A stretch of DNA of 64,000 nt from Halorubrum trapanicum (GTDB taxonomy: Archaea > Halobacteriota > Halobacteria > Halobacteriales > Haloferacaceae): the NCBI RefSeq assembly GCF_002355655.1, contig NZ_AP017569.1, forward strand, positions 1,240,001-1,304,000, written 5' to 3'. The translations under genes were made by a program, and so were the position numbers. Of this stretch, positions 49,086 to 57,112 are shown piece by piece. Below the pieces are notes generated by a model that saw only the letters and a program-made list of their open reading frames with translations, was not told where the DNA came from and made no database searches. Numbering within the stretch: position 1 is the first letter of the stretch; each line of letters starts with the position of its first letter.

Positions 49086-52000
49086 CTACCGCTCCGCCTC
49101 GTCGGCGAACTCCGGCCCGCCCCCCTCTGCCGCCGGGAGGACGAGCGCCACGGTCGTCCCCTCGCCGTCGATCCCGGTGTCGAACCGGATCTCGCCGCCG
49201 TACGCCTCCACGACCCAGGCGGCAATCCACAGCCCGACGCCGGTGTTGTGCCGGAGCTGCGTCACCTCGCGGTCCCCGGTGATCACCTCCCGAACCGCGG
49301 TCGCGATCCCCGGTCCGTCGTCGGCGACTCGCAGCGTCACCGCCCCGGCGTCCGGGTCGCGCTCGGCGCTCACCGCGACGCGCGGGGCGTCGCCCCCGTG
49401 TTCGACGGCGTTCTCCACGAGGTGGTCGACCGCGATCGAGAGGCGGTCGTCCCCGCGCACCGCCAGCCCCTCCGGCACGTCGGCGGTGATCCGGGCGTCC
49501 GCGCGTTCGCTCGCGTGGCGCTCGACGACCTCCGCGACGACGGCGCCCACGTCGATCGGCTCCGGGTCGGTGACGTACCCGTTCTCGACGACGCGACGGA
49601 GGGTGGCGGCTCCCTCGGCGACGCCGCTCAGCCGCTTGCCGGTGGCCTCGATCCGCTCAGCGAACTCACGGATTCGATCGTCGTCGGTCCGATCGGCGAT
49701 CTCGGCGGCGAAGCCGAACACGACGTTCAGCTCGTTTCGCAGGTTGTGTCTGAGGATCCGGTTGACGATCCGGACGTACCGCTCGCGGCGCTTCCGGTCG
49801 GTGATGTCGGTGTAGATGCCGAACGCCCGGCGGGTCCCCTCGGTCTCGTAGCTGAACCCGCGGAAGAGGAACTCGCGCGTCCCGTCGACGGTCTGCCGGC
49901 GCACCTCCTCGGTCGCGAACCCGCGTTCGCGGACCAGCGAGTCGAGGTCCGTCGCCACGACCCCGCCGCGCTCCTCGGGGTCACCGAGCCGGTCGTCGTG
50001 GATGTCCAACGCGCCGATCGACCGGCCGCGGAGCGTCGCCTCGTCCACGCCGAACTGCGTCTCGAACGCGGGGTTGGCCCCGTCGATGACGGTCTCCTCG
50101 TCCTCTAAGATGACCTCCATCACCGGGTCCGGGATCCGGTCGAACAGCCGCCGGAAGCGGTCGCGCTCGGCGGACAGCTCCGTGCGCGTCCGGCGGAGGT
50201 CGGTCGTGTCGGACAGCGACCCGACGACGCCGGCCCCGCGGTCGGAGAGCCGCGACAGCCGCAGTTCGCCGTGTCGCGGCCGGCGGTCGCCGTCGCGGTC
50301 GGCGGTCAGGTCGACCGTCCGGGTCGGCTCCGGCGTCCCGCCGGCCTCGGTCGCCGCGTCGGTGAGCGCCGCGACCGCGTCGGCGACCCGGGGCGCGTCG
50401 GCCTCGTCGACGAACGCGTCGAGCGGTTCCCCGGCGACGTCGTCGAGGTCGTCGGCGCCGATCCACGCGAGGAACGGCGCGGTGGCGTAGCTGACGGCGC
50501 CGTCGCCGTCGAGCACGCACACCATGTCGTCGACGTTCTTGAGCGCGTCCTCGTAGGTGCGGAGCCGGCGGCGGCGGTCGGCGGCGTCCATCGCGGCGAC
50601 CGCGTTCGTCGCCAGCAGTTCGAGGACTGAGACGTCGCTCTCGTCGAAGGCGTTCGGCTCGACGGCGCCGACGATGAACGCGCCGTGCCCGCCGAGCGGA
50701 ACCGCCGCGACGGAGCGCATCCCGTGGTACGACCGCCCGTCGTCGACCGCCGCGAGGTCGTCTTCCACCCGCGGTTCCCCCGTCTCGAACACCCCGCCGG
50801 TGAGCCCCTCGCCGGGGCGGCGCGGCCCGCGGCTGTCCGCGAACCGGTCGCCGAGCCCGTCGCTCGTGGCGACCAGCCGGAGGCGATCCGTCTCGGGATC
50901 GTACAGCCGGACGCCGCTGATCTCGTAGCCGAGGACCTCGTCGGCGGCCTCGATCAGCCGGTCCGCGACCGCCTCCCTGTCGTCGGCGCGCTGGATTCGT
51001 TCGACGGTGCCGAGGAGCCGTTCGAGGATGCGCTCGCGGCGCTTCCGCTCCGAGGCGTCCGCGAAGAACACGGAGAGCCCGTCGGGCGAGGGGTACGCGG
51101 TCACCTCGGTCCACAGGTCGAGCGGCTCGTAGCGGTCCTCGAACGAGACCGGCTCCTGCGTCTCCATCGCCCGGCGGTAGTTCTCCTCGTACTCCTCGCC
51201 GATCGCGGCCGGGAACTCCTCCCAGACGTCGGCGCCGAGCAGCTCGTCCGGCTCGCGGTCGAGCAGCGACGCCGCCTTCTCGTTGACGTAGGTGAACCGC
51301 CAGTCGGCGTCGAGCGCGAAGAACGCGTCGTCGATCCGTTCGAGGGTGTCCTCGAACCGCTCGACCGCCGCCTCGCGCTCCTCGCGGGCGATCCGCCGCT
51401 CGATCGCGCGTCCCAGCCAGTCGGCGAGCAGCTCGACGAACAGCCGCTCCGACTCGTCGAACGGGCGGTCGCGGCGCTCGGGGTCGAGGAAACAGAGCGT
51501 CCCGTACGTCTCGCCGTCGACGACGACCCGCCCGCCGACGTAGCTGCCGAAGCCGAACGCCTCGTAGGCCGGGTCGTCCCCGAGGCCCGCGGCCTCGGGG
51601 TCCGTGAACGCGACCACGTCGTCGCTCCGCACCGTCCGCTGGCAGTAGGTCAGTTCGAGCGGGATCGTCCCGTCGTCGTCGAGGTCGCGCTCGCCGAGCG
51701 AGTCCAGCAGCCCCGTCCCGTCGCTGTACCGCCGGAGTTCGAGCCGGTCGCCGTCGACCCGCGAGGAGTAGCCGATCGACAGCCCGAGCCGGTCGCGGCC
51801 CAGCTCCAGCAGCCGGTCGAGCTTCTCGTCGAGGTCGGTCGTCCGGTCCGAGACGACCCGGATGAACGGTTCGAGGACCGGCTCCTCCTCGGCGTCCCGC
51901 TCACGCACGCGTCTCTCATCCGATCCCTCGGCCAGCCTGTCAGCGAGCGTCTCGCCGTCGGCCGCGAGCCGCCGCCCGGAGACGTACTCGACCCCGAGCC

Positions 52001-52436
52001 GGCTCGCGTCGATGCCGGCGTCGGGGCGGTCTCGCACCGAGTAGGCGAGTACCGTCGCGTCCGGGTAGCGGTCGCTGACCGCCCCGAGGCGGTCGAGCGC
52101 GACCGCGTCGCTCCCGGCCGCGAGGTCGGCGTTCGCGGCGCCCCCGCCGCTCGGTCCGGACCCGCCGTCGCCGCTCGGTCCGGGTCCGCCGCCGTTCAGC
52201 TCGGACGCAGCGTCGTCACCGAGGTCCCCGTCGTCGTCGCACAGTCGGACGACGACGCGCTCCGGACCGGCGGCCGCGTCCGAGTCGGCGTCCGCGTCCG
52301 GGCGGCCGGTCGCGCCCGAATCCGCGTCCCCGTCGCCCGCGACGTCGCCCGCTCGGCGGACGCGCGTCTCCTCGGGGAGCGCTCCCCAGGCGGCGTCGAC
52401 GGGCTCGCCGACGTGAAGCGTCGACTCAGCGGTCAT
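49086..52436 (-). CDS. Large soluble multi-sensor histidine kinase (GAF/PAS)
   Basis: A 1116-residue protein with no membrane segments. In order: an acidic, degenerate receiver-like N-terminus (about 1-190), a GAF domain (about 200-350, [20 protein letters not shown]), PAS (about 360-475), a second GAF (about 480-640), PAS (about 645-775) and PAS (about 785-905, [20 protein letters not shown]). The kinase core follows, with H-box [21 protein letters not shown]-box [11 protein letters not shown] and G-box [19 protein letters not shown]. It should integrate several cytoplasmic cues. No response regulator is adjacent. Confidence 0.88.
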   Translation of the reverse strand: MTAESTLHVGEPVDAAWGALPEETRVRRAGDVAGDGDADSGATGRPDADADSDAAAGPERVVVRLCDDDGDLGDDAASELNGGGPGPSGDGGSGPSGGGAANADLAAGSDAVALDRLGAVSDRYPDATVLAYSVRDRPDAGIDASRLGVEYVSGRRLAADGETLADRLAEGSDERRVRERDAEEEPVLEPFIRVVSDRTTDLDEKLDRLLELGRDRLGLSIGYSSRVDGDRLELRRYSDGTGLLDSLGERDLDDDGTIPLELTYCQRTVRSDDVVAFTDPEAAGLGDDPAYEAFGFGSYVGGRVVVDGETYGTLCFLDPERRDRPFDESERLFVELLADWLGRAIERRIAREEREAAVERFEDTLERIDDAFFALDADWRFTYVNEKAASLLDREPDELLGADVWEEFPAAIGEEYEENYRRAMETQEPVSFEDRYEPLDLWTEVTAYPSPDGLSVFFADASERKRRERILERLLGTVERIQRADDREAVADRLIEAADEVLGYEISGVRLYDPETDRLRLVATSDGLGDRFADSRGPRRPGEGLTGGVFETGEPRVEDDLAAVDDGRSYHGMRSVAAVPLGGHGAFIVGAVEPNAFDESDVSVLELLATNAVAAMDAADRRRRLRTYEDALKNVDDMVCVLDGDGAVSYATAPFLAWIGADDLDDVAGEPLDAFVDEADAPRVADAVAALTDAATEAGGTPEPTRTVDLTADRDGDRRPRHGELRLSRLSDRGAGVVGSLSDTTDLRRTRTELSAERDRFRRLFDRIPDPVMEVILEDEETVIDGANPAFETQFGVDEATLRGRSIGALDIHDDRLGDPEERGGVVATDLDSLVRERGFATEEVRRQTVDGTREFLFRGFSYETEGTRRAFGIYTDITDRKRRERYVRIVNRILRHNLRNELNVVFGFAAEIADRTDDDRIREFAERIEATGKRLSGVAEGAATLRRVVENGYVTDPEPIDVGAVVAEVVERHASERADARITADVPEGLAVRGDDRLSIAVDHLVENAVEHGGDAPRVAVSAERDPDAGAVTLRVADDGPGIATAVREVITGDREVTQLRHNTGVGLWIAAWVVEAYGGEIRFDTGIDGEGTTVALVLPAAEGGGPEFADEAER

Positions 52437-52726
52437 CCGTGACGAGTACGTTCCGCGGCGGTCGTCCGCGACGAGGGCGGTCCGCGGCGGTCATTCCCGC
52501 CGCGGCCCCCTCGTCTCACGCGCTCGGCCGGGCGCCCGGCGGGGGCCCGTCGCACGCTCGGGGCCGGTGCTTCCAGCGGTCATCGGTTCGCTCATCGCGC
52601 CTGCTACGGACGGCCCCCTGATAATCGTTCCCTCCGATTTTTCGGATCTGAGAGCGCCGTCCGGCGACCGCCTCGGCGGCGATCGTCCCGACACGATTTA
52701 GGCGGCCCGCTCACAACGGGCCGGTA

Positions 52727-54214
52727 ATGAGTACGCAGGCCGCGACGGCGGACCGGACAGTCGTGATCGGGCTGGAGGTCCACGTCCAGCTCGAGACCGA
52801 CACGAAGATCTTCTGCGGCTGCTCGACGGAGCCCGGAGACGACGAGGCGCCGAACACGCGCACCTGCCCGACCTGCCTCGGGCTGCCGGGCGCGCTCCCC
52901 GTCCTCAACGAGGCCGCCGTCGAGGCCGCCGTGAAGGTGGGGAAGGCGATCGACGCCGACATCCCCGAGACGACGACGTTCCACCGGAAGAACTACTACT
53001 ACCCCGACCTCCCGAAGAACTTCCAGCTCACCCAGTACGACGCGCCGATCTGCCAGTCGGGCGAGTTAGAGGTCCGCGTCGACGGCGAGCCGCGGGCGAT
53101 CGGGATCACCCGCGCGCACCTCGAAGAGGACCCCGGGAGCCTCCAGCACGCGGGCGGCTCCATCGAGTCGGCGACGCACACCCTCGTCAACTACAACCGC
53201 GCCGGCACGCCGCTCATGGAGATCGTCACGGAGCCGGACTTCCGCTCGCCGGCCGAGACGCGCGCGTTCCTCGCGAAGCTGGAGGAGGTCCTCGAATACC
53301 TCGGCGTCTTCGACCCCGGCCGCGACGGCAGCCTGCGCGTCGACGCCAACGTCTCCCTCGTCCCCGACGAGCACGTCGCGGACGACGGGACGATCGACGC
53401 CGACGCGCTCGACGACGTGAGCCGCGCCGAGGTGAAGAACATCTCCAGTCACAAGGGCGCCGAGCAGGCGCTCGCCTACGAGGTCACCAGACAGGAGAAC
53501 GTCCTCCGGCGCGGCCGCGAGATCGAACAGGAGACCCGTCACTGGGACGAGGACCGCGGCGTCACCGTCGGGATGCGCTCGAAGGAGGCGGAGAAGGACT
53601 ACCGCTACTTCCGCGAGGGCGACCTCCCCGCCTTGGAGGTGGCCGACTGGAAGGAGCAGATCGCGATCCCGGAGCTGCCCGACGCCCGCCGCGAGCGCTT
53701 CCGCGAGGAGTACGGGCTCGACCGCGAGGCCGCCTCGAAGCTCACCTCCACGAAGGCGGTCGCGGACTTCTTCGAGGACGTGGCGAGCGAGTTCGACCCC
53801 GACCTCGCCGCGACGTGGGTCGCCGACAACCTGCTCGGCGAGCTCAACTACCGCGAGATGGAGATCACCGACGTCGAGGACAGGCTCGACGAGTTCACGC
53901 GCCTGATCGAACTCGTCGCGGCCGACGAGCTGACCGTCAAGAACGCCGAGGAGGTCGTCCTCCGCGAGATGCTCGACGAGGGCGACGACCCCGAGACCGT
54001 CATCGAGCGCGAGGGGCTCGGGAAGGCCGAGAGCGGCGAGGTCGAGGCCGCGGTCGCGGCCGCCATCGACGAGAACCCCGACGCCGTCGCCGACTACCGC
54101 GACGGCGACGAGGGCGCGATCAACTTCCTCGTCGGCCAGGTGATGCAGGCGACGGGCGGCAGCGCCGACCCCGGCCAGGTGAACGGCCTGCTCCGCGAGG
54201 AGCTGGACGGCTGA
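52727..54214 (+). CDS. gatB: Aspartyl/glutamyl-tRNA amidotransferase subunit B
   Basis: A 495-residue protein. The kinase/amidase-acceptor domain opens with VIGLEVHVQLETDTKIFCGC, a zinc site TRTCPTCLGLPGALPVLNEA and RKNYYYPDLPKNFQLTQYDA. The helical and C-terminal tail (YqeY-like) domains include ADNLLGELNYREMEITDVED and FLVGQVMQATGGSADPGQVN. With GatA and GatC it converts misacylated Asp-tRNA(Asn) or Glu-tRNA(Gln). The other subunits are not in this window. It is divergent from the large kinase and is followed by element C. Confidence 0.95.
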   Translation: MSTQAATADRTVVIGLEVHVQLETDTKIFCGCSTEPGDDEAPNTRTCPTCLGLPGALPVLNEAAVEAAVKVGKAIDADIPETTTFHRKNYYYPDLPKNFQLTQYDAPICQSGELEVRVDGEPRAIGITRAHLEEDPGSLQHAGGSIESATHTLVNYNRAGTPLMEIVTEPDFRSPAETRAFLAKLEEVLEYLGVFDPGRDGSLRVDANVSLVPDEHVADDGTIDADALDDVSRAEVKNISSHKGAEQALAYEVTRQENVLRRGREIEQETRHWDEDRGVTVGMRSKEAEKDYRYFREGDLPALEVADWKEQIAIPELPDARRERFREEYGLDREAASKLTSTKAVADFFEDVASEFDPDLAATWVADNLLGELNYREMEITDVEDRLDEFTRLIELVAADELTVKNAEEVVLREMLDEGDDPETVIEREGLGKAESGEVEAAVAAAIDENPDAVADYRDGDEGAINFLVGQVMQATGGSADPGQVNGLLREELDG

Positions 54215-54325
54215 GACGGGGCCGACCTCGAACGATTTCGGGAGCGGACTAATCGGATCTGTGGCGGCGATACGGTATTTAAATACACATGAGCTGCGGC
54301 GACGATAGCTTATAAAAGACGATTT

Positions 54326-54715
54326 GGTCGGCGCGTGCCCGTGAGCGGCCGCCACTGGCGGCCGCGAACGGCACCGCGCGAGGGAGTCGGCGGTCCGGAG
54401 CAACGCGGAGGACCGCCGACGAGGCTGGGGAGGCGTGAGGTGCCGTGCGGAGCGGTGCGGGGCGGGACTCAAAGGGGCAGTCGCGAGGACGAAGCACGGC
54501 GACGGAAGCACCGCAGCGAGTGAGCGGAGCGAACGAGCGAGGAGCGCACCGAGCCGCGCGAGTCTTCGCGACTGGGGCTTTGGAGGTCTTCGCCGCCGAT
54601 GTGCCAACACCCATTTATAAATGAGCGACTGGGGCTTTGGAGGTCTTCGCCGTCGATCTCCGGTCAATTGTTTATAAGCGAGTATTCGAGGATTTGGAGT
54701 GGTTCACCGCGGAGG
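54326..54715 (+). repeat. Dispersed structured element, copy C (+): helices P1-P3 and three tail units
   Basis: The 563-bp gap between gatB and samp2 is mostly this element. It starts at GGTCGGCGCGTGCC, 12 nt after a CTTATAAAAG TATA-like box. P1 is 9 bp (54345-54353 with 54357-54365), P2 11 bp (54386-54396 with 54410-54420) and P3 13 bp (54478-54490 with 54562-54574, one G-U). The conserved block GGGACTCAAAGGGGCAG precedes P3. Tail units centred on 54573, 54630 and 54687 again repeat at exactly 57 bp with TTTATAA between them. No conserved open frame runs through it. Confidence 0.7.
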
Positions 54716-54777
54716 CTACGTACTATTGAGCGCGCCGAAACCGTGCGATTGACGCCGCCGCGCCCGCTACGGCGCTC

Positions 54778-55011
54778 ATGGACGTGACCGTCGAGGTCGT
54801 CGGCGAGGGGACCGCCGAGTACAGCCTCCCCGCCGACGCGACGTACGACGACCTGATCCGCGAGGCGGGCTACCACCCGCAGGAGGCGTCGGCGCTGGTC
54901 GACGGCTCGCCGGTCCCGGGCGACCGCGTCGTCGACGCCGAGCGGGTCCGGGTCCTCCGATTGATAAAGGGCGGCGCGACGGACGGCGACGCGACGGACG
55001 GCGACGCGTGA
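54778..55011 (+). CDS. SAMP2-like ubiquitin-fold modifier with residues beyond the diglycine
   Basis: A 77-residue protein. MDVTVEVVGEGTAEYSLPAD, then YDDLIREAGYHPQEASALVD and RVRVLRLIKGG match small archaeal modifier 2 of Haloferax, a beta-grasp protein attached to lysines and also used in tRNA thiolation. Unlike the known protein, which ends at LIKGG, this one continues for 11 residues (ATDGDATDGDA) made of a near-perfect DNA repeat. The tail would have to be removed before activation by the E1-like enzyme UbaA. Its stop overlaps the next start by 4 nt. Confidence 0.8.
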   Translation: MDVTVEVVGEGTAEYSLPADATYDDLIREAGYHPQEASALVDGSPVPGDRVVDAERVRVLRLIKGGATDGDATDGDA

Positions 55012-55496
55012 CCGACGAGTACGATCTCCCCGGCCCGCCCGGCGACGTGACCGTCGAGCCCGCAGTCCCCGACGACCGCCTCGACGTCCTCCGAATTCTC
55101 GACGCGGCGATGCTGGAGACCGACGCGGACGCGGTCGACGACCGGATCGCGGCCGGCGACGTCCTCGTCGCGCGCTCGACGCGGACCGGCGGCGTCGTCG
55201 GCGCCTTAGTCGCCGTGCGACCCGCCTCGGACCGGCTTCACGTCGACGCCGTCGCCGTCAGGCGGGCGCGACGCGGTCGGGGGATCGGCTCCGCGCTCGT
55301 CGCGGCCGCGGTCGACCGAGGTAAATCAGATCCCGCGATCGAGGCCGTCACTGCCCGGTTCGACGCCGATCTGCGGGCGTTCTACGAGGCGCTGGGGTTC
55401 ACGATCCGGTCGGAGGAAGCGGCGGGAGACGCCGCGGACCGAGGCTCGGATCGCCTCGACGGGAAACTGTCGGTGGGCGGCCGCGAGTCGGCGTGA
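55008..55496 (+). CDS. GNAT-family N-acetyltransferase
   Basis: A 162-residue protein beginning with a GTG at 55008 inside the end of the SAMP2 gene. The acetyl-CoA site is RRARRGRGIGSALVAAAVDR, preceded by the beta-4 strand LHVDAVAVRRAR, and followed by ADLRAFYEALGFTIRSEEAA, the C-terminal GNAT strand/helix. It transfers an acetyl group to an unknown amine; overlap with the modifier gene suggests a linked role, perhaps at protein N-termini or lysines, which is inferred. The C-terminal 25 residues are disordered and acidic. Confidence 0.85.
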   Translation: MTDEYDLPGPPGDVTVEPAVPDDRLDVLRILDAAMLETDADAVDDRIAAGDVLVARSTRTGGVVGALVAVRPASDRLHVDAVAVRRARRGRGIGSALVAAAVDRGKSDPAIEAVTARFDADLRAFYEALGFTIRSEEAAGDAADRGSDRLDGKLSVGGRESA

Positions 55497-55574
55497 ACCG
55501 ACCGTAAGCGGCGCGTCCGACTCGCGGCTGACTGATCTTTTTCAGTATGGTATGAGTACACATGTTCCCCACAG

Positions 55575-56024
55575 ATGATGCCCTCAGCGCCCGGCTCGCC
55601 CGACCCCGGTAGCATCGACGTCGAAGCGGTGGACTCGATCGACGGTCCCCGGCTCCGATCGACCGCGTCCGCGGACGACAGCCCGAGCACCGCGGACCGG
55701 CCCGCCGCGGACCGACGCGTCCGCGGCGACGCCTCCGAGACCGAGCGCGACCTCCCCGAGGACCGCGTCGAGCGGCTCGCGGACGAAGTGGCCGCGCTCG
55801 AAGCGGAGGTCGCGGCGCTGGAGGCGGAAGTCGAGTCGAAGGAGCGGCAGCGCCAGCAGGTGATCGACAACTACGAGTCGATCGTCGCGGCCCGACGGGC
55901 GCCCGACCGCCCGTCCGAAACGGACGCCGCGGCGCCGGAGCCGAGCGACGGACGGGGACTCCTCGCCGCGGTCGCGTCCGGCGTCGGACGGGTCGCGGGG
56001 CGGCTGCGACCCGGCCGCGAGTAG
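55575..56024 (+). CDS. Coiled-coil protein of unknown function
   Basis: A 149-residue protein. The first 60 residues are Asp/Ser/Ala-rich and likely disordered. Residues 65-100 form a heptad-patterned coiled coil (DEVAALEAEVAALEAEVESK) and the C-terminus is basic and Gly-rich (LLAAVASGVGRVAGRLRPGR), perhaps contacting membrane or nucleic acid. No family was recognised. A TATA-like TCAGTATGGTATGAG lies about 35 nt upstream. The second ATG at 55578 is equally possible. Confidence 0.6.
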   Translation: MMPSAPGSPDPGSIDVEAVDSIDGPRLRSTASADDSPSTADRPAADRRVRGDASETERDLPEDRVERLADEVAALEAEVAALEAEVESKERQRQQVIDNYESIVAARRAPDRPSETDAAAPEPSDGRGLLAAVASGVGRVAGRLRPGRE

Positions 56025-56118
56025 CCGCCCGCTGCCGGCCTTCCGGCGAACCCGACCGCGGAGACGGCCCGCGCCCGCATTCGACGTTCATTTCCCGGTC
56101 GCCCCCGTCGTTACGGGT

Positions 56119-56181
56119 ATGAGCGCTACTTCGCCCTCGATTTCGGCGACTCCCTTCCGAGCCGCGGTGATCGAGACATGA
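56119..56181 (+). CDS. Possible 20-residue leader peptide overlapping rlmE
   Basis: An ATG at 56119 opens 20 codons (MSATSPSISATPFRAAVIET) whose TGA overlaps the rlmE ATG by ATGA. This is the coupling pattern of real haloarchaeal operons. The frame is short and can be chance, but the position just before the methyltransferase start would let it set translation of rlmE. Confidence 0.3.
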   Translation: MSATSPSISATPFRAAVIET

Positions 56182-56969
56182 GCGGCAAAGACGACTACTA
56201 CAACCGATCCAAGCAACAGGGGTACCGCGCCCGGTCCGCCTACAAGCTGAAACAGCTCGACGAGGAGGCGGACCTCCTCAACCCCGGCGACACCGTGGTC
56301 GACCTCGGCGCCGCGCCCGGCGGGTGGCTTCAGATCGCCGCCGAGGAAGTCGGCGAGTCGGGGACCGTCGTCGGCGTCGACCTCCAGCGCATCGACGAGT
56401 TCGACGACCACGAGGTCGAGACGATCCGCGGCGACATGACCGAGGAGCGCACCCGCCACTACCTGCGCGAGGCGGTCGGCGAGGGCGGCGCGGACGCGGT
56501 CCTCTCGGACATGGCGCCGAACATGACCGGCGAGTACAACCTCGACCACGCCCGGTCGATCCACCTCGCGCGGCAGGCGTTCGACGCCGCCGACGAGCTG
56601 CTCGCCCCCGGCGGCGACTTCGTCGTGAAGGCCTTCCAGGGCGAGGACCTCGACGCCTTCCGCGACGACGTGAGCGAGTCGTTCCAGTACGTGCGGACCG
56701 TCTCGCCGCCCGCCTCGCGGGACGCCTCCTCGGAGGTGTACCTCGTCGCGAAGGGGTACACGACCTCGCCGGTCGCCGAGGGTGACCGCGTCGAGGTGAC
56801 GGTCGAGGAGGAGGGCGACGAGGGCGACGGCATCGCCTACGTCGAGGGGTACACGCTGTTCGTCGACGGCGACGTGGGCGAGACGCTGACGGTCGAGGTC
56901 ACCGACGTCAAGCCGCGGTTCGGCTTCGCCGAGCCCGTCGACGGGGACGGCTCGGACGCGTCGAACTGA
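56178..56969 (+). CDS. rlmE: 23S rRNA 2'-O-methyltransferase (FtsJ/RlmE) with C-terminal TRAM domain
   Basis: A 263-residue protein. The SAM-binding motif is VVDLGAAPGGWLQIAAEEVG, with SAYKLKQLDEEADLLNPGDT (first catalytic Lys), DAVLSDMAPNMTGEYNLDHA (Asp), GGDFVVKAFQGEDLDAFRDD (Lys) and SSEVYLVAKG (Glu), the full K-D-K-E set. Residues 195-255 form a TRAM RNA-binding domain, the usual archaeal addition. It methylates a 23S rRNA ribose. The ATG at 56178 fits the conserved start MSGKDDYYNRSK. Confidence 0.93.
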   Translation: MSGKDDYYNRSKQQGYRARSAYKLKQLDEEADLLNPGDTVVDLGAAPGGWLQIAAEEVGESGTVVGVDLQRIDEFDDHEVETIRGDMTEERTRHYLREAVGEGGADAVLSDMAPNMTGEYNLDHARSIHLARQAFDAADELLAPGGDFVVKAFQGEDLDAFRDDVSESFQYVRTVSPPASRDASSEVYLVAKGYTTSPVAEGDRVEVTVEEEGDEGDGIAYVEGYTLFVDGDVGETLTVEVTDVKPRFGFAEPVDGDGSDASN

Positions 56970-57112
56970 GCCGTCGCGGTCGGGCGACCGCTCGCGACGG
57001 CGGCGCCGCGGCCGCCCGACCGCTCGCCAGCCGACCGGGCCCGGGGGCGCCGCTATCAGCCGGGATAATTCGACTCTGATTCTTATATACCCCCGCGGGC
57101 GAGTGACGACGA

